The notes beneath the pieces are model-generated. The model worked only from the letters and a program-made list of their open reading frames with translations. It did not search any database and had not been told where the DNA came from. The position numbers and the translations under genes are program-made. A stretch of DNA of 64,000 bases. Origin: Cronobacter universalis NCTC 9529 (lineage in GTDB: Bacteria > Pseudomonadota > Gammaproteobacteria > Enterobacterales > Enterobacteriaceae). Shown here piece by piece: positions 11,375-24,825 of this stretch. Where the stretch lies: assembly GCF_001277175.1 (NCBI RefSeq), contig NZ_CP012257.1:3038001-3102000 (forward strand), written 5' to 3'. Position 1 is the first letter of the stretch, and each line of letters starts with the position of its first letter.

Positions 11375-12647
<1,273 letters not shown>

Positions 12648-12661
12648 CATGCTACCAAAAT

Positions 12662-12680
12662 GAGAATGATTATCAAGTTC
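12662..12680. promoter_or_regulatory. candidate Fur box upstream of mntH
   Basis: GAGAATGATTATCAAGTTC matches the 19-bp Fur consensus at about 14 positions. Fur repression of mntH is known in E. coli. Confidence 0.6.
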
Positions 12681-12839
12681 ATTAAACCGGACAATCTCTG
12701 ATGGCTCTGATAGCTGAAATCAATGAAAGGTAGGTTAAGATCGAGGAATACGCGGAAAATACTATGCCGTGCGCCCACGTATGTTAAAAGTGTAGCAGCA
12801 AAAGATAACCTTTCACTGCTTTACGCAACATAACATTTT

Positions 12840-12889
12840 TGTATGTTTGATCACTCTTTTAGCGTTTGGTCACATGACGTAACTATACT
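12840..12889 (+). promoter_or_regulatory. nupC promoter region with CRP-like half sites
   Basis: TGTAT-N6-TCACT (12840-12855) and a TCACA half site (12870-12874) precede a -10-like TATACT (12884-12889). E. coli nupC is CRP/CytR controlled; spacing here does not fit a class II site exactly, so the assignment is tentative. The rest of the mntH-nupC gap (356 bases) shows nothing further. Confidence 0.35.
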
Positions 12890-12969
12890 GTGTTGCAGAT
12901 CTCGTTTTCTAAATGGTTGTTGCATAGAATGTGCACGGAAATTAAACCTGCCTCATATTTGGAGCAAAT

Positions 12970-14154
12970 ATGTCCCGCGTTCTGCATTTCGTTTTGGCGC
13001 TCGCCGTTGTAGCGCTGCTTGCTTTGCTGGTCAGTCACGACCGCAAAAAAATTCGTCTGCCTTATATTGGCCTGCTGCTGGTGATTGAAGTGCTGCTGGC
13101 CTGGTTCTTCCTTAATTCAAATATTGGCCTGGGCTTTGTGAAAGGCTTCGCCGATATGTTTGAAAAACTGCTCGGCTTTGCTAATGAAGGGACAAACTTC
13201 GTCTTTGGCAAAATGAATGATGAAGGTCTGGCTTTCTTCTTCCTGAAAGTGCTCTGCCCTATCGTCTTTATCTCTGCGTTAATCGGTATCTTGCAGCACA
13301 TTCGCGTTCTGCCGATTGTTATCCGGGCTATCGGTACGGTTCTCTCCAAAGTGAACGGTATGGGTAAACTGGAATCCTTCAACGCGGTAAGCTCGCTGAT
13401 TCTGGGACAATCAGAAAACTTTATCGCCTATAAGGATATTCTCGGCAAAATGTCGCGCAACCGTATGTACACCATGGCCGCGACCGCGATGTCCACCGTG
13501 TCTATGTCGATCGTCGGCGCGTACATGACCATGCTGAAACCGCAGTACGTGGTGGCGGCGCTGATCCTGAACATGTTCAGCACCTTTATCGTCCTCTCCA
13601 TCATCAACCCGTACCGCGTTGAGAATGAAGAAGATTTGCAGATGTCTAACCTGCATGAAGGGCAGAGCTTCTTCGAAATGCTGGGCGAGTACATTCTGGC
13701 AGGTTTCAAAGTGGCGATTATCGTGGCCGCGATGCTGATTGGCTTTATCGCGCTGATCTCCGGCCTCAACGCGCTGTTTGCCGCCGTACTGGGCATCTCC
13801 TTCCAGGGCATTCTGGGCTATATCTTCTACCCGGTTGCCTGGGTGATGGGCGTACCGGCCAGCGAAGCCCTGCAGGTGGGCAGTATTATGGCGACCAAAC
13901 TGGTGTCTAACGAATTCGTCGCGATGATGGATCTGCAGAAACTGGCGGGCACTATCTCTCCGCGCGCGGAAGGCATTCTGTCCGTGTTCCTGGTTTCCTT
14001 CGCCAACTTCTCTTCTATCGGCATCATCGCGGGCGCTATCAAAGGCCTGAATGAAGAGCAAGGCAACGTGGTCTCCCGCTTCGGCCTGAAGCTGGTGTAC
14101 GGCTCTACGCTGGTGAGCGTGCTCTCCGCGTCTATCGCCGCGCTCGTGCTGTAA
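12970..14154 (+). CDS. nupC: nucleoside:H+ symporter NupC
   Basis: Concentrative nucleoside transporter (CNT family) of the inner membrane, 394 residues. It is near-identical to E. coli NupC ([53 protein letters not shown]) except for a six-residue shorter loop after NALFAAVLG. The CNT signatures GQSEN and the SNEF motif ([16 protein letters not shown]) are intact. TTGGAG precedes the ATG. It imports nucleosides except guanosine and deoxyguanosine in E. coli. Confidence 0.97.
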   Translation: MSRVLHFVLALAVVALLALLVSHDRKKIRLPYIGLLLVIEVLLAWFFLNSNIGLGFVKGFADMFEKLLGFANEGTNFVFGKMNDEGLAFFFLKVLCPIVFISALIGILQHIRVLPIVIRAIGTVLSKVNGMGKLESFNAVSSLILGQSENFIAYKDILGKMSRNRMYTMAATAMSTVSMSIVGAYMTMLKPQYVVAALILNMFSTFIVLSIINPYRVENEEDLQMSNLHEGQSFFEMLGEYILAGFKVAIIVAAMLIGFIALISGLNALFAAVLGISFQGILGYIFYPVAWVMGVPASEALQVGSIMATKLVSNEFVAMMDLQKLAGTISPRAEGILSVFLVSFANFSSIGIIAGAIKGLNEEQGNVVSRFGLKLVYGSTLVSVLSASIAALVL

Positions 14155-14170
14155 GCTAACGCGACGCGTT

Positions 14171-14199
14171 AAAAACCGGGGCCTGGCTCCGGTTTTTTT
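14171..14199. terminator. terminator (nupC/pdeA)
   Basis: CCGGGGCC-T-GGCTCCGG-type stem (14176-14192) between A-run and T-run, at the convergent ends of nupC and pdeA. Confidence 0.85.
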
Positions 14200-16387
14200 A
14201 TGCCCGGCGCTCAAGCGGCTCTGGCTGCCCCGGCAGGTAGCCCTGAATGTACTCCACGCCGAGCGCGAACAGCAGGTCGCGCTGCGCCGGAGTTTCAACA
14301 AACTCCGCCACTACGGTAAGCCCCCGCGCCTTCGCCAGATCGCAAATCGATTTCACGACCAGCGCGTCAAAGGTATTGCTCACCACGTTCCGCACAAAAC
14401 AGCCGTCGATTTTAATGATATCGGCCTGTAAATTTTTAAGCCGCTCGAAGTTGGCGTAGCCGGTGCCGAAATCATCAATCGCGATGCAAAATCCGCGTTC
14501 CTGCAAGAGCGCAATATTGTGCATGGTGTTTTCCGAGCCGGAGAGCGCCTGCTCTTCCGTCACCTCCAGAATCACGGCGCTGACCGGCACCTGGTAGCGC
14601 TCAAACAGTGCGATAGCCTGCTGGGCGATGCCCTGCTGTTGCAGCGTTAAGGGCATCAGGTTAACGGAAAAGCGCGCCCCCGGGCGCGTTTGCGGGTGGC
14701 TGTGCAGATACTTCAGGAGTTTCTCAAGCACCTGCATATCGAAACGCGCGCTGAGGTTAAAACGGGCGATCAGCGGGATAAACTTCGCGGGCAGAATAAG
14801 CTCGCCGCCGTATTCAAGCCGCGCCAGGATTTCGGCATACCCCTCTCCCTGCGCGTTGCGTATCGGCTGCGCGAAGAGCGTGATGCCATCCTCTGAGAGC
14901 GCGCGTTTTACCTTTTGCAGCATCAGCACCGGCTCACTGGTTTGCCCGGAAATGCCCTGACTGCGGCTCTCCAGCGCCACCACCGGCTCGCCGGGCTGTG
15001 CAAGCTCTGCCAGATAACTCAGTTGTCCGATAGTGCGGTAGAGCTCTTCCGGCGCCTGCGCCTGCTGTACCGGCGCCCAGGCGGCGCCGTAGTCGAGCTC
15101 AAGCTGCGCGCCGTTCCACTGGATACGTTTACTGCTCAGCAGATCCACCATGTGCCGCAAGCGGTCGTGCGGCTCAGGGCCTGCCAGCCAGATAAGCAGA
15201 TCGCTTTCCGGCAGCTGGAAGATTTTCTCCCCCGCGTTAAGCCAGGGTTGCAGCAGCGCCGTCACCTCTTTTTTACACTGGATACGCATCATCAGGCCGT
15301 AATGACGGCTGAGAAACTCAAGGTTGGTCACGCGCAGACAGCAGAGCGCGCCGCCTGAAGCATTTTGCAGGTGCAGCTCCAGCGCGCGCAGGTTCGGCAG
15401 GCGGGTGAGCGGATCGGTCAGTGCGAGCATACGGTACTGCCGTTTCATCCATTCATTCTTGTTAAAAATGACCGTCATGAAACGCATTGAAACCGTAAAT
15501 GCGATAAAGCCAGACAGCATAAACGCCAGTAAAAAGCCGTGCTTTTCGGACGGCAAAAAGCTGTGGTTGCTGCCCAGCAATAATAATAAAGAGACTCCCC
15601 AGAGCAGCGTAATCAGCACGGGACCGATGAGAAAAATCCCGGCGGTAAATAAAACGAAAATCACCGGCAGCGTATAAATCGAAATTAAAAAAACTTTAAA
15701 CGGCAGCAGAAAGAGCGTCAGCACAATGAACACCGCGGCAAACCAGCCGGCGGCCAGCAATTTTTTTTCCGGCGCCAGCAGCGGAATAATGCAGCGGCGC
15801 CAGAACGCGCGGGCAAAAACCGGGCTCAGCGCCATACGGATCGGGTAATAAAAAATATCGACGAAAATAACCGACGCCGCCATTAACCCCTGCACGGTGA
15901 CAATACTGTAAAACGAGGTGCTCTCGCCAAAATAAGACGCAATAATCTCAGGATAATCAAGCAAGTAACCTGAAACCATCATTAAGAGTTTAATCAGGCA
16001 GGGCGCCAGCAATCCGGTCAGAAAGAGGCGCAACCCCGTTCCGTGACGGGCTATCGCAAAGCGCCAGCGCGGGCCTTTCAGAGCGCGGCACAGCCCGCAA
16101 ACCAGAATGTTCGGCACTATCAGACTGGCGATAAACGCCAGCAGTTGTTGGCTATTTAACGGAAAAAAGCAGCCATAGAAAAATAAAAAGGAGAGCGTCA
16201 GCGGGGCTAAAGCATAACGTCCGAAAAGATAAATCATCGCCAGCATCAGGCTGAGCGGTAAAAAGGTTAAATATATTTCGGCACCATCGACAATAGCCTG
16301 TGGGGATAACAGACGTGCCAGCGGCAACAACATGACGCACAGCAATAACGCGATGCCTGACTTACGCAAACCGGAGCGATAATTCAT
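14198..16387 (-). CDS. pdeA: c-di-GMP phosphodiesterase PdeA (YfeA), MASE-GGDEF-EAL
   Basis: 729 residues, the length of E. coli PdeA/YfeA, and in the same place between nupC and the tRNA-Ala pair. The first ~310 residues hold eight or more membrane helices (MASE-type sensor). A degenerate GGDEF domain follows (begins LTDPLTRLPNLRALE; the expected GGDEF position reads PESDL, so no cyclase activity is expected). The EAL domain (about 480-725) keeps AEILARLE, the EVTEEQ segment, AIDDFGTGYANFERL and KIDGCFVRN, indicating an active phosphodiesterase that degrades c-di-GMP. Confidence 0.93.
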   Translation of the reverse strand: MNYRSGLRKSGIALLLCVMLLPLARLLSPQAIVDGAEIYLTFLPLSLMLAMIYLFGRYALAPLTLSFLFFYGCFFPLNSQQLLAFIASLIVPNILVCGLCRALKGPRWRFAIARHGTGLRLFLTGLLAPCLIKLLMMVSGYLLDYPEIIASYFGESTSFYSIVTVQGLMAASVIFVDIFYYPIRMALSPVFARAFWRRCIIPLLAPEKKLLAAGWFAAVFIVLTLFLLPFKVFLISIYTLPVIFVLFTAGIFLIGPVLITLLWGVSLLLLLGSNHSFLPSEKHGFLLAFMLSGFIAFTVSMRFMTVIFNKNEWMKRQYRMLALTDPLTRLPNLRALELHLQNASGGALCCLRVTNLEFLSRHYGLMMRIQCKKEVTALLQPWLNAGEKIFQLPESDLLIWLAGPEPHDRLRHMVDLLSSKRIQWNGAQLELDYGAAWAPVQQAQAPEELYRTIGQLSYLAELAQPGEPVVALESRSQGISGQTSEPVLMLQKVKRALSEDGITLFAQPIRNAQGEGYAEILARLEYGGELILPAKFIPLIARFNLSARFDMQVLEKLLKYLHSHPQTRPGARFSVNLMPLTLQQQGIAQQAIALFERYQVPVSAVILEVTEEQALSGSENTMHNIALLQERGFCIAIDDFGTGYANFERLKNLQADIIKIDGCFVRNVVSNTFDALVVKSICDLAKARGLTVVAEFVETPAQRDLLFALGVEYIQGYLPGQPEPLERRA

Positions 16388-16521
16388 AGGGAGCTTCTTA
16401 CAGGCATGGCGGCGTTTCTACAGACTTTAATGATAAAAACCTTTCGCCAGGCTGGCAAGAAAATGGGGAATGTTCAGGAGCGGCGGCGGATGATGAGTAG
16501 AAAATCATCCAGCCTTAAAAG

Positions 16522-16552
16522 CAAAAACCCCCGCCATAAGGCGAGGGTTTCA
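16522..16552 (-). terminator. terminator of the tRNA-Ala operon
   Basis: Read on the minus strand: CCCTCGCC-TTAT-GGCGGGGG followed by TTTTT, just after the second tRNA-Ala. Confidence 0.85.
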
Positions 16553-16556
16553 ATTT

Positions 16557-16632
<76 letters not shown>

Positions 16633-16676
16633 ACGAGATGTTGATGTTACTGACCAAACCTGATGGGATAAAGGTT

Positions 16677-16752
<76 letters not shown>

Positions 16753-16783
16753 GTCGGAACACCTTGTCGCGTTGACGGGCGGG

Positions 16784-16812
16784 ATAATAAGAATTCCACC
16801 GGACAGTGTCAA
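16784..16812 (-). promoter_or_regulatory. sigma-70 promoter of the tRNA-Ala operon
   Basis: On the minus strand TTGACA (16812-16807), 17-base spacer, TATTAT (16789-16784), followed by a C/G-rich discriminator (CCCGCCCG) typical of stringently controlled stable RNA promoters. Confidence 0.85.
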
Positions 16813-16970
16813 CGCCAAATTCATCTTTGCCTTTCAAGTGCCGAAAAAGCCAGCAAAAAGGTTCCCAAAAACCGCATCTCCCGATACGCTAGTTATTCGC
16901 GTCACAGTTTCCTGTACTGTGTTCTTGTACGATTAACCACTAACAGGTTACATGTTGAAAAGGATGAGTC

Positions 16971-17330
16971 ATGGTCAAGGATCGAATGACCCCGGACGAG
17001 CTGGCGCATTACACCGGTTACAGCCGCCAGACGATCAATAAATGGGTGCGCAAAGAGGGCTGGCACACGTCGCCGAAGCCCGGCGTGCAGGGCGGCAAAG
17101 CGCGCGTCATTCATGTAGATGAACAGGTGCTGGCGTTTATCCGCAGCGCCCGCCGCGTCTCTGACAACGTGGCCCCCTACACGGCCTCTGTCGACGCGCC
17201 CCTGGAAAATCTGCTGCTTAACTCCCTGAAAGAGATGAGCCAGTCAGAGCAAAAACAGCTGACCTCGTTACTGCTGCGTGAAGGCATTGCCGGCCTGTTG
17301 CAGCGTCTGGATATTCGCCACACGGATTAA
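16971..17330 (+). CDS. yfeC: putative DNA-binding protein YfeC
   Basis: 119 residues, equal to E. coli YfeC, with an N-terminal winged/Mu-type helix-turn-helix (MTPDELAHYTGYSRQTINKW, about 6-25) and the family block KPGVQGGKARVIHVDEQV. The C-terminal half is helical (LLREGIAGLLQRLDI). It is probably a DNA-binding regulator; targets are unknown. yfeD follows three bases later and shares the same architecture, so the two look like a tandem duplication and are translated together. Confidence 0.93.
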   Translation: MVKDRMTPDELAHYTGYSRQTINKWVRKEGWHTSPKPGVQGGKARVIHVDEQVLAFIRSARRVSDNVAPYTASVDAPLENLLLNSLKEMSQSEQKQLTSLLLREGIAGLLQRLDIRHTD

Positions 17331-17333
17331 GCC

Positions 17334-17723
17334 ATGAACCGATTTACACGCTGGATGACGGCGAAAGAACTGGGCGAGCTGACGGGTTACACGGCGCAGA
17401 CCATCAGCGGCTGGGCGCGGAAGTATGGCTGGAAGCGCATTTCTCTGAAAGGGCGTAAAGGCGGCGCGCAGTTAATTCTTATCACGCAGCAGGTGTATGA
17501 CTATTTTCTGTCCACCGATAAGCTGCGCTACTCCGCCCACCTCTATAGCCGCGTCGAAGAGAACGATGCGCCCTACGTGACCTGGGATAACGAAATGATG
17601 GCGCAGTTTATTCGCACGCTGGAGATGCTGACGCCTGATGAGCAGGCGCGCCTGAGCGAGCTGATTAATGAAGAAGGGACTGACGGTCTGGTGAAAAGGC
17701 TGGGCCTTAGCGACGAAAAATAA
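17334..17723 (+). CDS. yfeD: putative DNA-binding protein YfeD
   Basis: 129 residues; DUF1323 helix-turn-helix protein. The motif MTAKELGELTGYTAQTISGW matches the corresponding segment in YfeC, and GRKGGAQLILITQQVYDYF and LSELINEEGTDGLVKRLGL parallel its C-terminal half. It may form a heterodimer with YfeC; that is inference. Convergent with gltX across a shared terminator. Confidence 0.93.
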   Translation: MNRFTRWMTAKELGELTGYTAQTISGWARKYGWKRISLKGRKGGAQLILITQQVYDYFLSTDKLRYSAHLYSRVEENDAPYVTWDNEMMAQFIRTLEMLTPDEQARLSELINEEGTDGLVKRLGLSDEK

Positions 17724-17749
17724 AAGCCGGCTTGCGCCGGCTTTTTTTA
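17721..17749. terminator. bidirectional terminator (yfeD/gltX)
   Basis: AGCCGG-CTTGCG-CCGGCT (17725-17741-type stem) with A-run left and T-run right. Confidence 0.9.
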
Positions 17750-19165
17750 TTACTGCTGGTTTTCGCGTTCCGCGATAAAGGCCAGCGCTTTGTTGATACG
17801 CTCTACGCTTCGGGATTTGCCAATCGCGTGAACGGTGACGTCCAGGCCCGGCGACTGCCCTGCCCCGGTCACCGCGACGCGCAGCGGCATGCCTACTTTG
17901 CCCATGCCCACTTCCAGCTCATCGGCGGTCGCCTGAATGGCGTGATGCACGTTTTCAGCGGTCCAGTCGGTCAGCGCCGCGAGTTTATCGCGCACCACTT
18001 CCAGCGGCTGACGCGCCACCGGACGCAGGTGTTTTTTCGCCGCGTCGGCGTCAAACTCGCTGAAATCTTCATAGAAGTAGCGGCAGGTCTGCGCCATCTC
18101 CTTGAGAGTTTTGCAGCGCTCGCCCAGCAGTTTGACCAGCTCCGCCAGCTGCGGGCCGTTGCGGGTATCGATGTTTTCCTGCTCGATATGCCACTGCAGA
18201 TGCGTCGCCACATACTCCGGCGCCAGCGTGTTGATGTAGTGGTGGTTCAGCCACAGCAGTTTATCGGTGTTGAACGCGCTCGCCGATTTGCTCACTGCGT
18301 CAAGCGCGAAGAATTTGATCATCTCTTCACGGGAGAAAATTTCCTGATCGCCGTGGGACCAGCCCAGACGCACCAGATAGTTCAGCAGCGCTTCCGGCAG
18401 ATAACCGTCGTCGCGATACTGCATCACGCTGACCGCGCCGTGACGTTTGGAGAGCTTTTTACCGTCATCGCCATTGATCATAGAGACATGCGCATACAGC
18501 GGCACCGGCGCGCCCAGCGCTTTCAGGATGTTGATCTGGCGCGGCGTGTTGTTGATATGGTCTTCGCCGCGGATCACATGCGTGATCTCCATATCCCAGT
18601 CGTCCACCACCACACAGAAGTTGTAGGTCGGGGAACCGTCAGTACGACGAATGATCAGATCGTCGAGTTCAAGGTTGCTGAACTCAATCGGGCCGCGGAT
18701 CTGATCGTCAAAGACGACGGAACCATCCTGCGGGTTCGCAAAACGCACGACGCAAGGCTCATCGTCAGCGTGATGCTCATGGCTGTGGCGGCAGCGGCCG
18801 TCATAACGCGGCTTCTCGCCCTTCGCCATCTGCTCTTCGCGCAGCGCTTCCAGACGCTCTTTCGAGCAATAGCATTTATATGCCGTACCCGCCGCCAGCA
18901 TTTCATCAATGACCGCGTTGTAGCGATCGAAACGTTTGGTCTGGAAATACGGTCCTTCATCCCACTCCAGGCTCAGCCAGTTCATCCCATCCATAATGGC
19001 TTCGATGGCTTCCGGCGTGGAGCGCTCAAGATCGGTGTCTTCAATACGCAGCACAAATTCGCCGCCCTGATTGCGGGCGAAAAGCCAGGAATAAAGAGCG
19101 GTACGGGCGCCACCGACGTGCAGATAGCCGGTCGGGCTTGGCGCGAAGCGGGTTTTGATTTTCAT
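17750..19165 (-). CDS. gltX: glutamyl-tRNA synthetase
   Basis: Class I aminoacyl-tRNA synthetase charging tRNA-Glu, 471 residues as in E. coli. The HIGH-type signature is [19 protein letters not shown] at the N-terminus and the KMSKS-type loop is [13 protein letters not shown] (about residues 236-246). A zinc-binding insertion with CYCSKE and [14 protein letters not shown] is present. The gene faces yfeD and is divergent from the tRNA-Val/Lys operon, as in E. coli. Confidence 0.98.
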   Translation of the reverse strand: MKIKTRFAPSPTGYLHVGGARTALYSWLFARNQGGEFVLRIEDTDLERSTPEAIEAIMDGMNWLSLEWDEGPYFQTKRFDRYNAVIDEMLAAGTAYKCYCSKERLEALREEQMAKGEKPRYDGRCRHSHEHHADDEPCVVRFANPQDGSVVFDDQIRGPIEFSNLELDDLIIRRTDGSPTYNFCVVVDDWDMEITHVIRGEDHINNTPRQINILKALGAPVPLYAHVSMINGDDGKKLSKRHGAVSVMQYRDDGYLPEALLNYLVRLGWSHGDQEIFSREEMIKFFALDAVSKSASAFNTDKLLWLNHHYINTLAPEYVATHLQWHIEQENIDTRNGPQLAELVKLLGERCKTLKEMAQTCRYFYEDFSEFDADAAKKHLRPVARQPLEVVRDKLAALTDWTAENVHHAIQATADELEVGMGKVGMPLRVAVTGAGQSPGLDVTVHAIGKSRSVERINKALAFIAERENQQ

Positions 19166-19380
19166 TGATTGGCCTTAGTGTTAAACAATGCCATTAAGCG
19201 GCACATGCCAGGGAGTGACAAAGTGGGCAATATTCTACCACCGTGCGCTGATTCCTCAATCTTGATACCTTCCGCCCCCTCTTTTCAGTCGTTATCTGTT
19301 GAGAAATCATACCTTAACGCCCAGAAAACCAGCGCACTGTCTAATTTTACGACGAACAAACAAAAACTTTGGAAAAGGCG

Positions 19381-19408
19381 TTGACTCATTTTCAACTCTC
19401 CCTATAAT
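19381..19408 (+). promoter_or_regulatory. sigma-70 promoter of the tRNA-Val/Lys operon
   Basis: TTGACT (19381-19386), 16-base spacer, TATAAT (19403-19408), then GCGACTCC, a GC-rich discriminator of the stable-RNA type. The first tRNA begins 17 bases after the -10 box. Confidence 0.88.
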
Positions 19409-19425
19409 GCGACTCCACACAGCGG

Positions 19426-19501
19426 GGGTGATTAGCTCAGCTGGGAGAGCACCTCCCTTACAAGGAGGGGGTCGGCGGTTCGATCCCGTCATCACCCACC
19501 A
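19426..19501 (+). tRNA. valU: tRNA-Val (TAC)
   Basis: 76 bases, starting GGGTGATTAGCTCAGC and ending ATCACCCACCA. The anticodon loop CCTTACAAG gives anticodon TAC. First of three identical copies. Confidence 0.98.
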
Positions 19502-19542
19502 CTTTAACGTGGTTCCCGCAGTGTAGATAAGAAATGAGAAGT

Positions 19543-19618
19543 GGGTGATTAGCTCAGCTGGGAGAGCACCTCCCTTACAAGGAGGGGGTCGGCGGTTCGA
19601 TCCCGTCATCACCCACCA
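19543..19618 (+). tRNA. valX: tRNA-Val (TAC)
   Basis: Second copy, identical to the one at 19426; separated from it by a 41-base spacer. Confidence 0.98.
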
Positions 19619-19666
19619 CTTTCTCGCCAGCGAATTTCTTATCATTAGTAACAGAAGTACCGAAGT

Positions 19667-19742
19667 GGGTGATTAGCTCAGCTGGGAGAGCACCTCCCTT
19701 ACAAGGAGGGGGTCGGCGGTTCGATCCCGTCATCACCCACCA
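19667..19742 (+). tRNA. valY: tRNA-Val (TAC)
   Basis: Third identical copy; only four bases separate it from tRNA-Lys. Confidence 0.98.
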
Positions 19743-19746
19743 CTTC

Positions 19747-19822
19747 GGGTCGTTAGCTCAGTTGGTAGAGCAGTTGACTTTTAATCAATTGGTCGCAGGT
19801 TCGAATCCTGCACGACCCACCA
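19747..19822 (+). tRNA. lysV: tRNA-Lys (TTT)
   Basis: 76 bases, starting GGGTCGTTAGCTCAGTTGG and ending ACGACCCACCA; the loop GACTTTTAATC gives anticodon TTT. Last gene of the operon, as in E. coli valUXY-lysV. Confidence 0.98.
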
Positions 19823-19826
19823 ATGT

Positions 19827-19853
19827 AAAAAGGCGCCCTAAAGGCGCCTTTTT
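19827..19853 (+). terminator. terminator of the tRNA-Val/Lys operon
   Basis: AGGCGCC-CTAAA-GGCGCCTTTTT directly after lysV. Confidence 0.9.
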
Positions 19854-19997
19854 GCTATGCGCGCTATCCTCATTCTCACGCCTTTTATCGTATTCACCCG
19901 CTCTGCTTCATTTTTATCCGCGATTTCGCCATTAAGCACTCAGCTTTCCGGCTCCGGTGCCGATACCTTCTCCAGGCTTATAAAAAAGGAGAACATG

Positions 19998-20330
19998 ATG
20001 TCGACCACCATTACTGCTTCAACCCCGTCAGTACAGACAAGCAGCAGCAGCGCGTCCAGCGGCAACGATATTGCGTCGCAGATAGCCCGCCTGACCCAGC
20101 AGATCACCAAGCTTACGACCAAGCTAAAAGATCTCGCCACCAGCGAAGGCAGCGCGGAAGAGAAGCAGAAACAGCAGCAGCTTATCCAGAACCAGCTCAA
20201 AATGCTGCAGGCGCAGCTGGCTCAGTTGCAGCATGAGCAGGCTGAACAGGCGCAGAAAAAACAGGAAAGTAAACAAATGGAAGCCGTGAAGCAGGCATCA
20301 GGCGACCATCAGATTGACGTCTACGTATAA
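19998..20330 (+). CDS. FlxA-like coiled-coil protein
   Basis: 110 residues, resembling the FlxA-like family: a Ser/Thr-rich N-terminus (MSTTITASTPSVQTSSSS), the segment IASQIARLTQQITKLTTKL, and a Q/E/K-rich heptad region to residue ~95 expected to form a coiled coil. I take the second of two adjacent ATGs because AAGGAG is then six bases upstream; the frame is open further up without support. FlxA is a flagellar-regulon protein of unknown role in E. coli. Here it is alone directly downstream of the tRNA operon, where E. coli carries xapRBA and yfeN/yfeR/yfeH. Confidence 0.8.
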   Translation: MSTTITASTPSVQTSSSSASSGNDIASQIARLTQQITKLTTKLKDLATSEGSAEEKQKQQQLIQNQLKMLQAQLAQLQHEQAEQAQKKQESKQMEAVKQASGDHQIDVYV

Positions 20331-20385
20331 GAAAAACGTTCTCACCGGCCGGTAACAGGGCTACGGTGAAATGGCAGGAAAGATC

Positions 20386-20411
20386 ACGGCGCGAAGATTC
20401 GCGCCGTTTTT

Positions 20412-20412
<1 letters not shown>
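20386..20412. terminator. terminator after the FlxA-like gene
   Basis: CGGCGCGA-AGAT-TCGCGCCG followed by TTTTTT, ending at the last base of convergent ypeB. Confidence 0.85.
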
Positions 20413-22656
<2,244 letters not shown>

Positions 22657-22663
22657 TCAATGA

Positions 22664-22690
22664 TAAAAAACCCCCGACAGGCGGGGGTTA
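22664..22690 (-). terminator. terminator between zipA and ligA
   Basis: Read on the minus strand: AACCCCCGCCTGTCGGGGGTT followed by TTTT. Confidence 0.85.
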
Positions 22691-22715
22691 TGGGAGAAAG
22701 CTTAACGGTGGGCGG

Positions 22716-23687
22716 TCAGCCGTTCGCCTCTTTCACATCGCGAATTCTGTCCTGATATTCACGCAGCTTCTGCGGCGTCATCATACGGCGCTGATCGTCC
22801 AGCACCACGCCGCCGACTTCATCGGCGATATGCTGCGCCGACTGCAGCATCAGTTTGAAGTTTTGCAGTTCATCGCCAAACCCAGGCACCTGCATAAAGA
22901 TGGTGATGCCCGGCGTGGTGAAATCGGTCATGGTTTCCGGATCAAACGAGCCCGGTTTAACCATGTTGGCCAGGCTGAACAGCACCGGGCCGCTGCCGTC
23001 CGGGCTCAGATGGCGATGGAAAATATTCATGTCGCCAAATTTAAAACCGGCCTGCTGAATGCTGTTGAACAGCACATCGCCATTAAGCTGGCTGCCCGCG
23101 TGGGCCGCGACGTTCATAATGATCACGGTTTCTTTCGGCTGCGGTTTTTCCGGGGCGCTCACGGGCGCGGGTTCGGAAACCGGCTCTGGCTGCGGCGCAG
23201 GCTCAGCGACCGGCTGCGGCGCGGGTTGACGCATGGCGGGCTGTTGCGGCGCATGCTGCGACTGTTGCGGTGCATGCTGCGGCGCGGTCTGGCGAACCGG
23301 CTGCGGCTGTTGCGGCTGATGCAGTGGCGCTTCAGGCGCTTCTCTGTACGCAGCCTCTGGCTCCGGCTCGATCGGCTCGCGAACAGGCTGACGCGGCTGA
23401 GAAGGCGCGTAAGGCGGCTGATAGTTATGCTGAGGCTGGCGAGCAGGCGCGCTTTCCGGCGCCGGCGCGCTGCGGCGCACGCGAACTTCGCCAACGCCGT
23501 CGTCATCCGGCTCATCGACGTCGTCTTCGTCTTCATCCTCATCGCGCTTCGATTTCATGCGCTTCATCGGACGATCGCGGAACATAGAAGAACGCTCCTT
23601 ACGGCTGGTCCACAGACCGTGCACCAGTAAGGCGATTATGGCGATCGCGCCAACAATGATTAATATCAGACGCAAATCCTGCATCAT
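22716..23687 (-). CDS. zipA: cell-division protein ZipA
   Basis: 323 residues. The start [20 protein letters not shown] matches E. coli ZipA; an upstream ATG in the same frame is ignored. Architecture: N-terminal membrane anchor (about 5-25), a basic/acidic patch ([14 protein letters not shown]), a long P/Q/A-rich flexible linker (about 75-190), and the C-terminal FtsZ-binding domain ([18 protein letters not shown] to the end). ZipA tethers FtsZ to the inner membrane. The linker here is richer in PQ repeats than its neighbours' coding sequence. Confidence 0.97.
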   Translation of the reverse strand: MMQDLRLILIIVGAIAIIALLVHGLWTSRKERSSMFRDRPMKRMKSKRDEDEDEDDVDEPDDDGVGEVRVRRSAPAPESAPARQPQHNYQPPYAPSQPRQPVREPIEPEPEAAYREAPEAPLHQPQQPQPVRQTAPQHAPQQSQHAPQQPAMRQPAPQPVAEPAPQPEPVSEPAPVSAPEKPQPKETVIIMNVAAHAGSQLNGDVLFNSIQQAGFKFGDMNIFHRHLSPDGSGPVLFSLANMVKPGSFDPETMTDFTTPGITIFMQVPGFGDELQNFKLMLQSAQHIADEVGGVVLDDQRRMMTPQKLREYQDRIRDVKEANG

Positions 23688-23917
23688 TATATTCTCTGTT
23701 GTTCTAACACCTTGCCATGACGGCAAACATTTACTCACTAAGAGTATTTGCCCATTACGGCAAGTGCAAGTGCGCGCTCGGTTTTCCGGACAGAAAGATG
23801 AAAGAAATCGTGCTTTTTGCTGTTTTTTCGACCATTTCTCGGGTGGCGCAAATTTCCCTCTCGGTTAAGATAACCGGGCCCCGGTTCGGGGAGGCTAATA
23901 AGGAGCTTTGCGGAACT

Positions 23918-24679
23918 ATGGTTTCAAACACAGGCGCGGGTTCGCGCAGCGGTCTGTACTACCTTTCGGAGGGATTCAGGCTGATAAGCCAGCCGGGTAT
24001 CCGGCGCTTCGTGATCCTTCCCCTGCTGGTCAATTTCCTGCTGATGGGCGGCGCGTTCTGGTGGCTGTTTACCCGCCTCGATAACTGGATACCGCAATTA
24101 ATGTCCCATGTGCCAGACTGGCTGCAATGGCTTAACTATTTGCTCTGGCCACTCGCGGTTATCTCCATCGTTCTCGTTTTCGGCTATTTCTTTTCAACGG
24201 TGGCCAACTGGATAGCCGCCCCGTTCAACGGCCTGCTGGCGGAACAGCTGGAGGCCCGCCTCACCGGCGCCACGCCGCCGGATACCGGTATTTTCGGCAT
24301 CATGAAAGATTTGCCGCGCATCATGAAGCGCGAATGGCAAAAGCTCGCCTGGTATCTGCCCCGCGCGCTGGTACTGCTGCTGCTCTACTTTATTCCCGGA
24401 ATCGGCCAGACCCTCGCGCCGGTGCTGTGGTTCCTTTTTAGCGCCTGGATGCTCTCAATCCAGTATTGCGACTACCCGTTCGATAACCATAAAGTGCCGT
24501 TTAAAACCATGCGCGCGGCGCTGCGCGAGCGTAAAGGCTTAAATATGCAGTTCGGCGCGCTGGTGAGCCTCTTTACGCTGGTGCCGGTGCTGAATCTCGC
24601 GATCATGCCCGTGGCGGTCTGCGGCGCAACGGCGATGTGGGTGGATTGCTATCGCGGCAAACACGCCAGCTGGCGCTAG
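23918..24679 (+). CDS. cysZ: sulfate transporter CysZ
   Basis: 253 residues, as in E. coli. The start [20 protein letters not shown] aligns with E. coli CysZ; the longer open frame upstream is not used. Four membrane segments with [15 protein letters not shown] near the start and [19 protein letters not shown] at the end. CysZ is a sulfate-specific permease feeding the cysteine pathway. The SD is weak (AAGGAG lies 12 bases upstream, GCGGA closer). Divergent from zipA and followed by cysK. Confidence 0.96.
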   Translation: MVSNTGAGSRSGLYYLSEGFRLISQPGIRRFVILPLLVNFLLMGGAFWWLFTRLDNWIPQLMSHVPDWLQWLNYLLWPLAVISIVLVFGYFFSTVANWIAAPFNGLLAEQLEARLTGATPPDTGIFGIMKDLPRIMKREWQKLAWYLPRALVLLLLYFIPGIGQTLAPVLWFLFSAWMLSIQYCDYPFDNHKVPFKTMRAALRERKGLNMQFGALVSLFTLVPVLNLAIMPVAVCGATAMWVDCYRGKHASWR

Positions 24680-24825
24680 TCCGGCTGGCATATAACCGGG
24701 CTTATTCCATACTATTAAGCATTATTTCGCATGGGCATAACGATATACGAAATCCTTACTTCCTCAGGCGCGTTGAGCGGGTATGCTGGTGCGGTTCCCA
24801 AATTTCATACAGTTAAGGACGGGCT

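Noticed and set aside
17732..19168. 478-codon open frame antisense to gltX
   Set aside because: Same reason: complete overlap with an essential conserved gene and antisense-type composition.
19299..19935. Open frames containing the peptide ISSAGRAPPLQGGGRRFDP
   Set aside because: Translation of the tRNA-Val copies; not protein genes.
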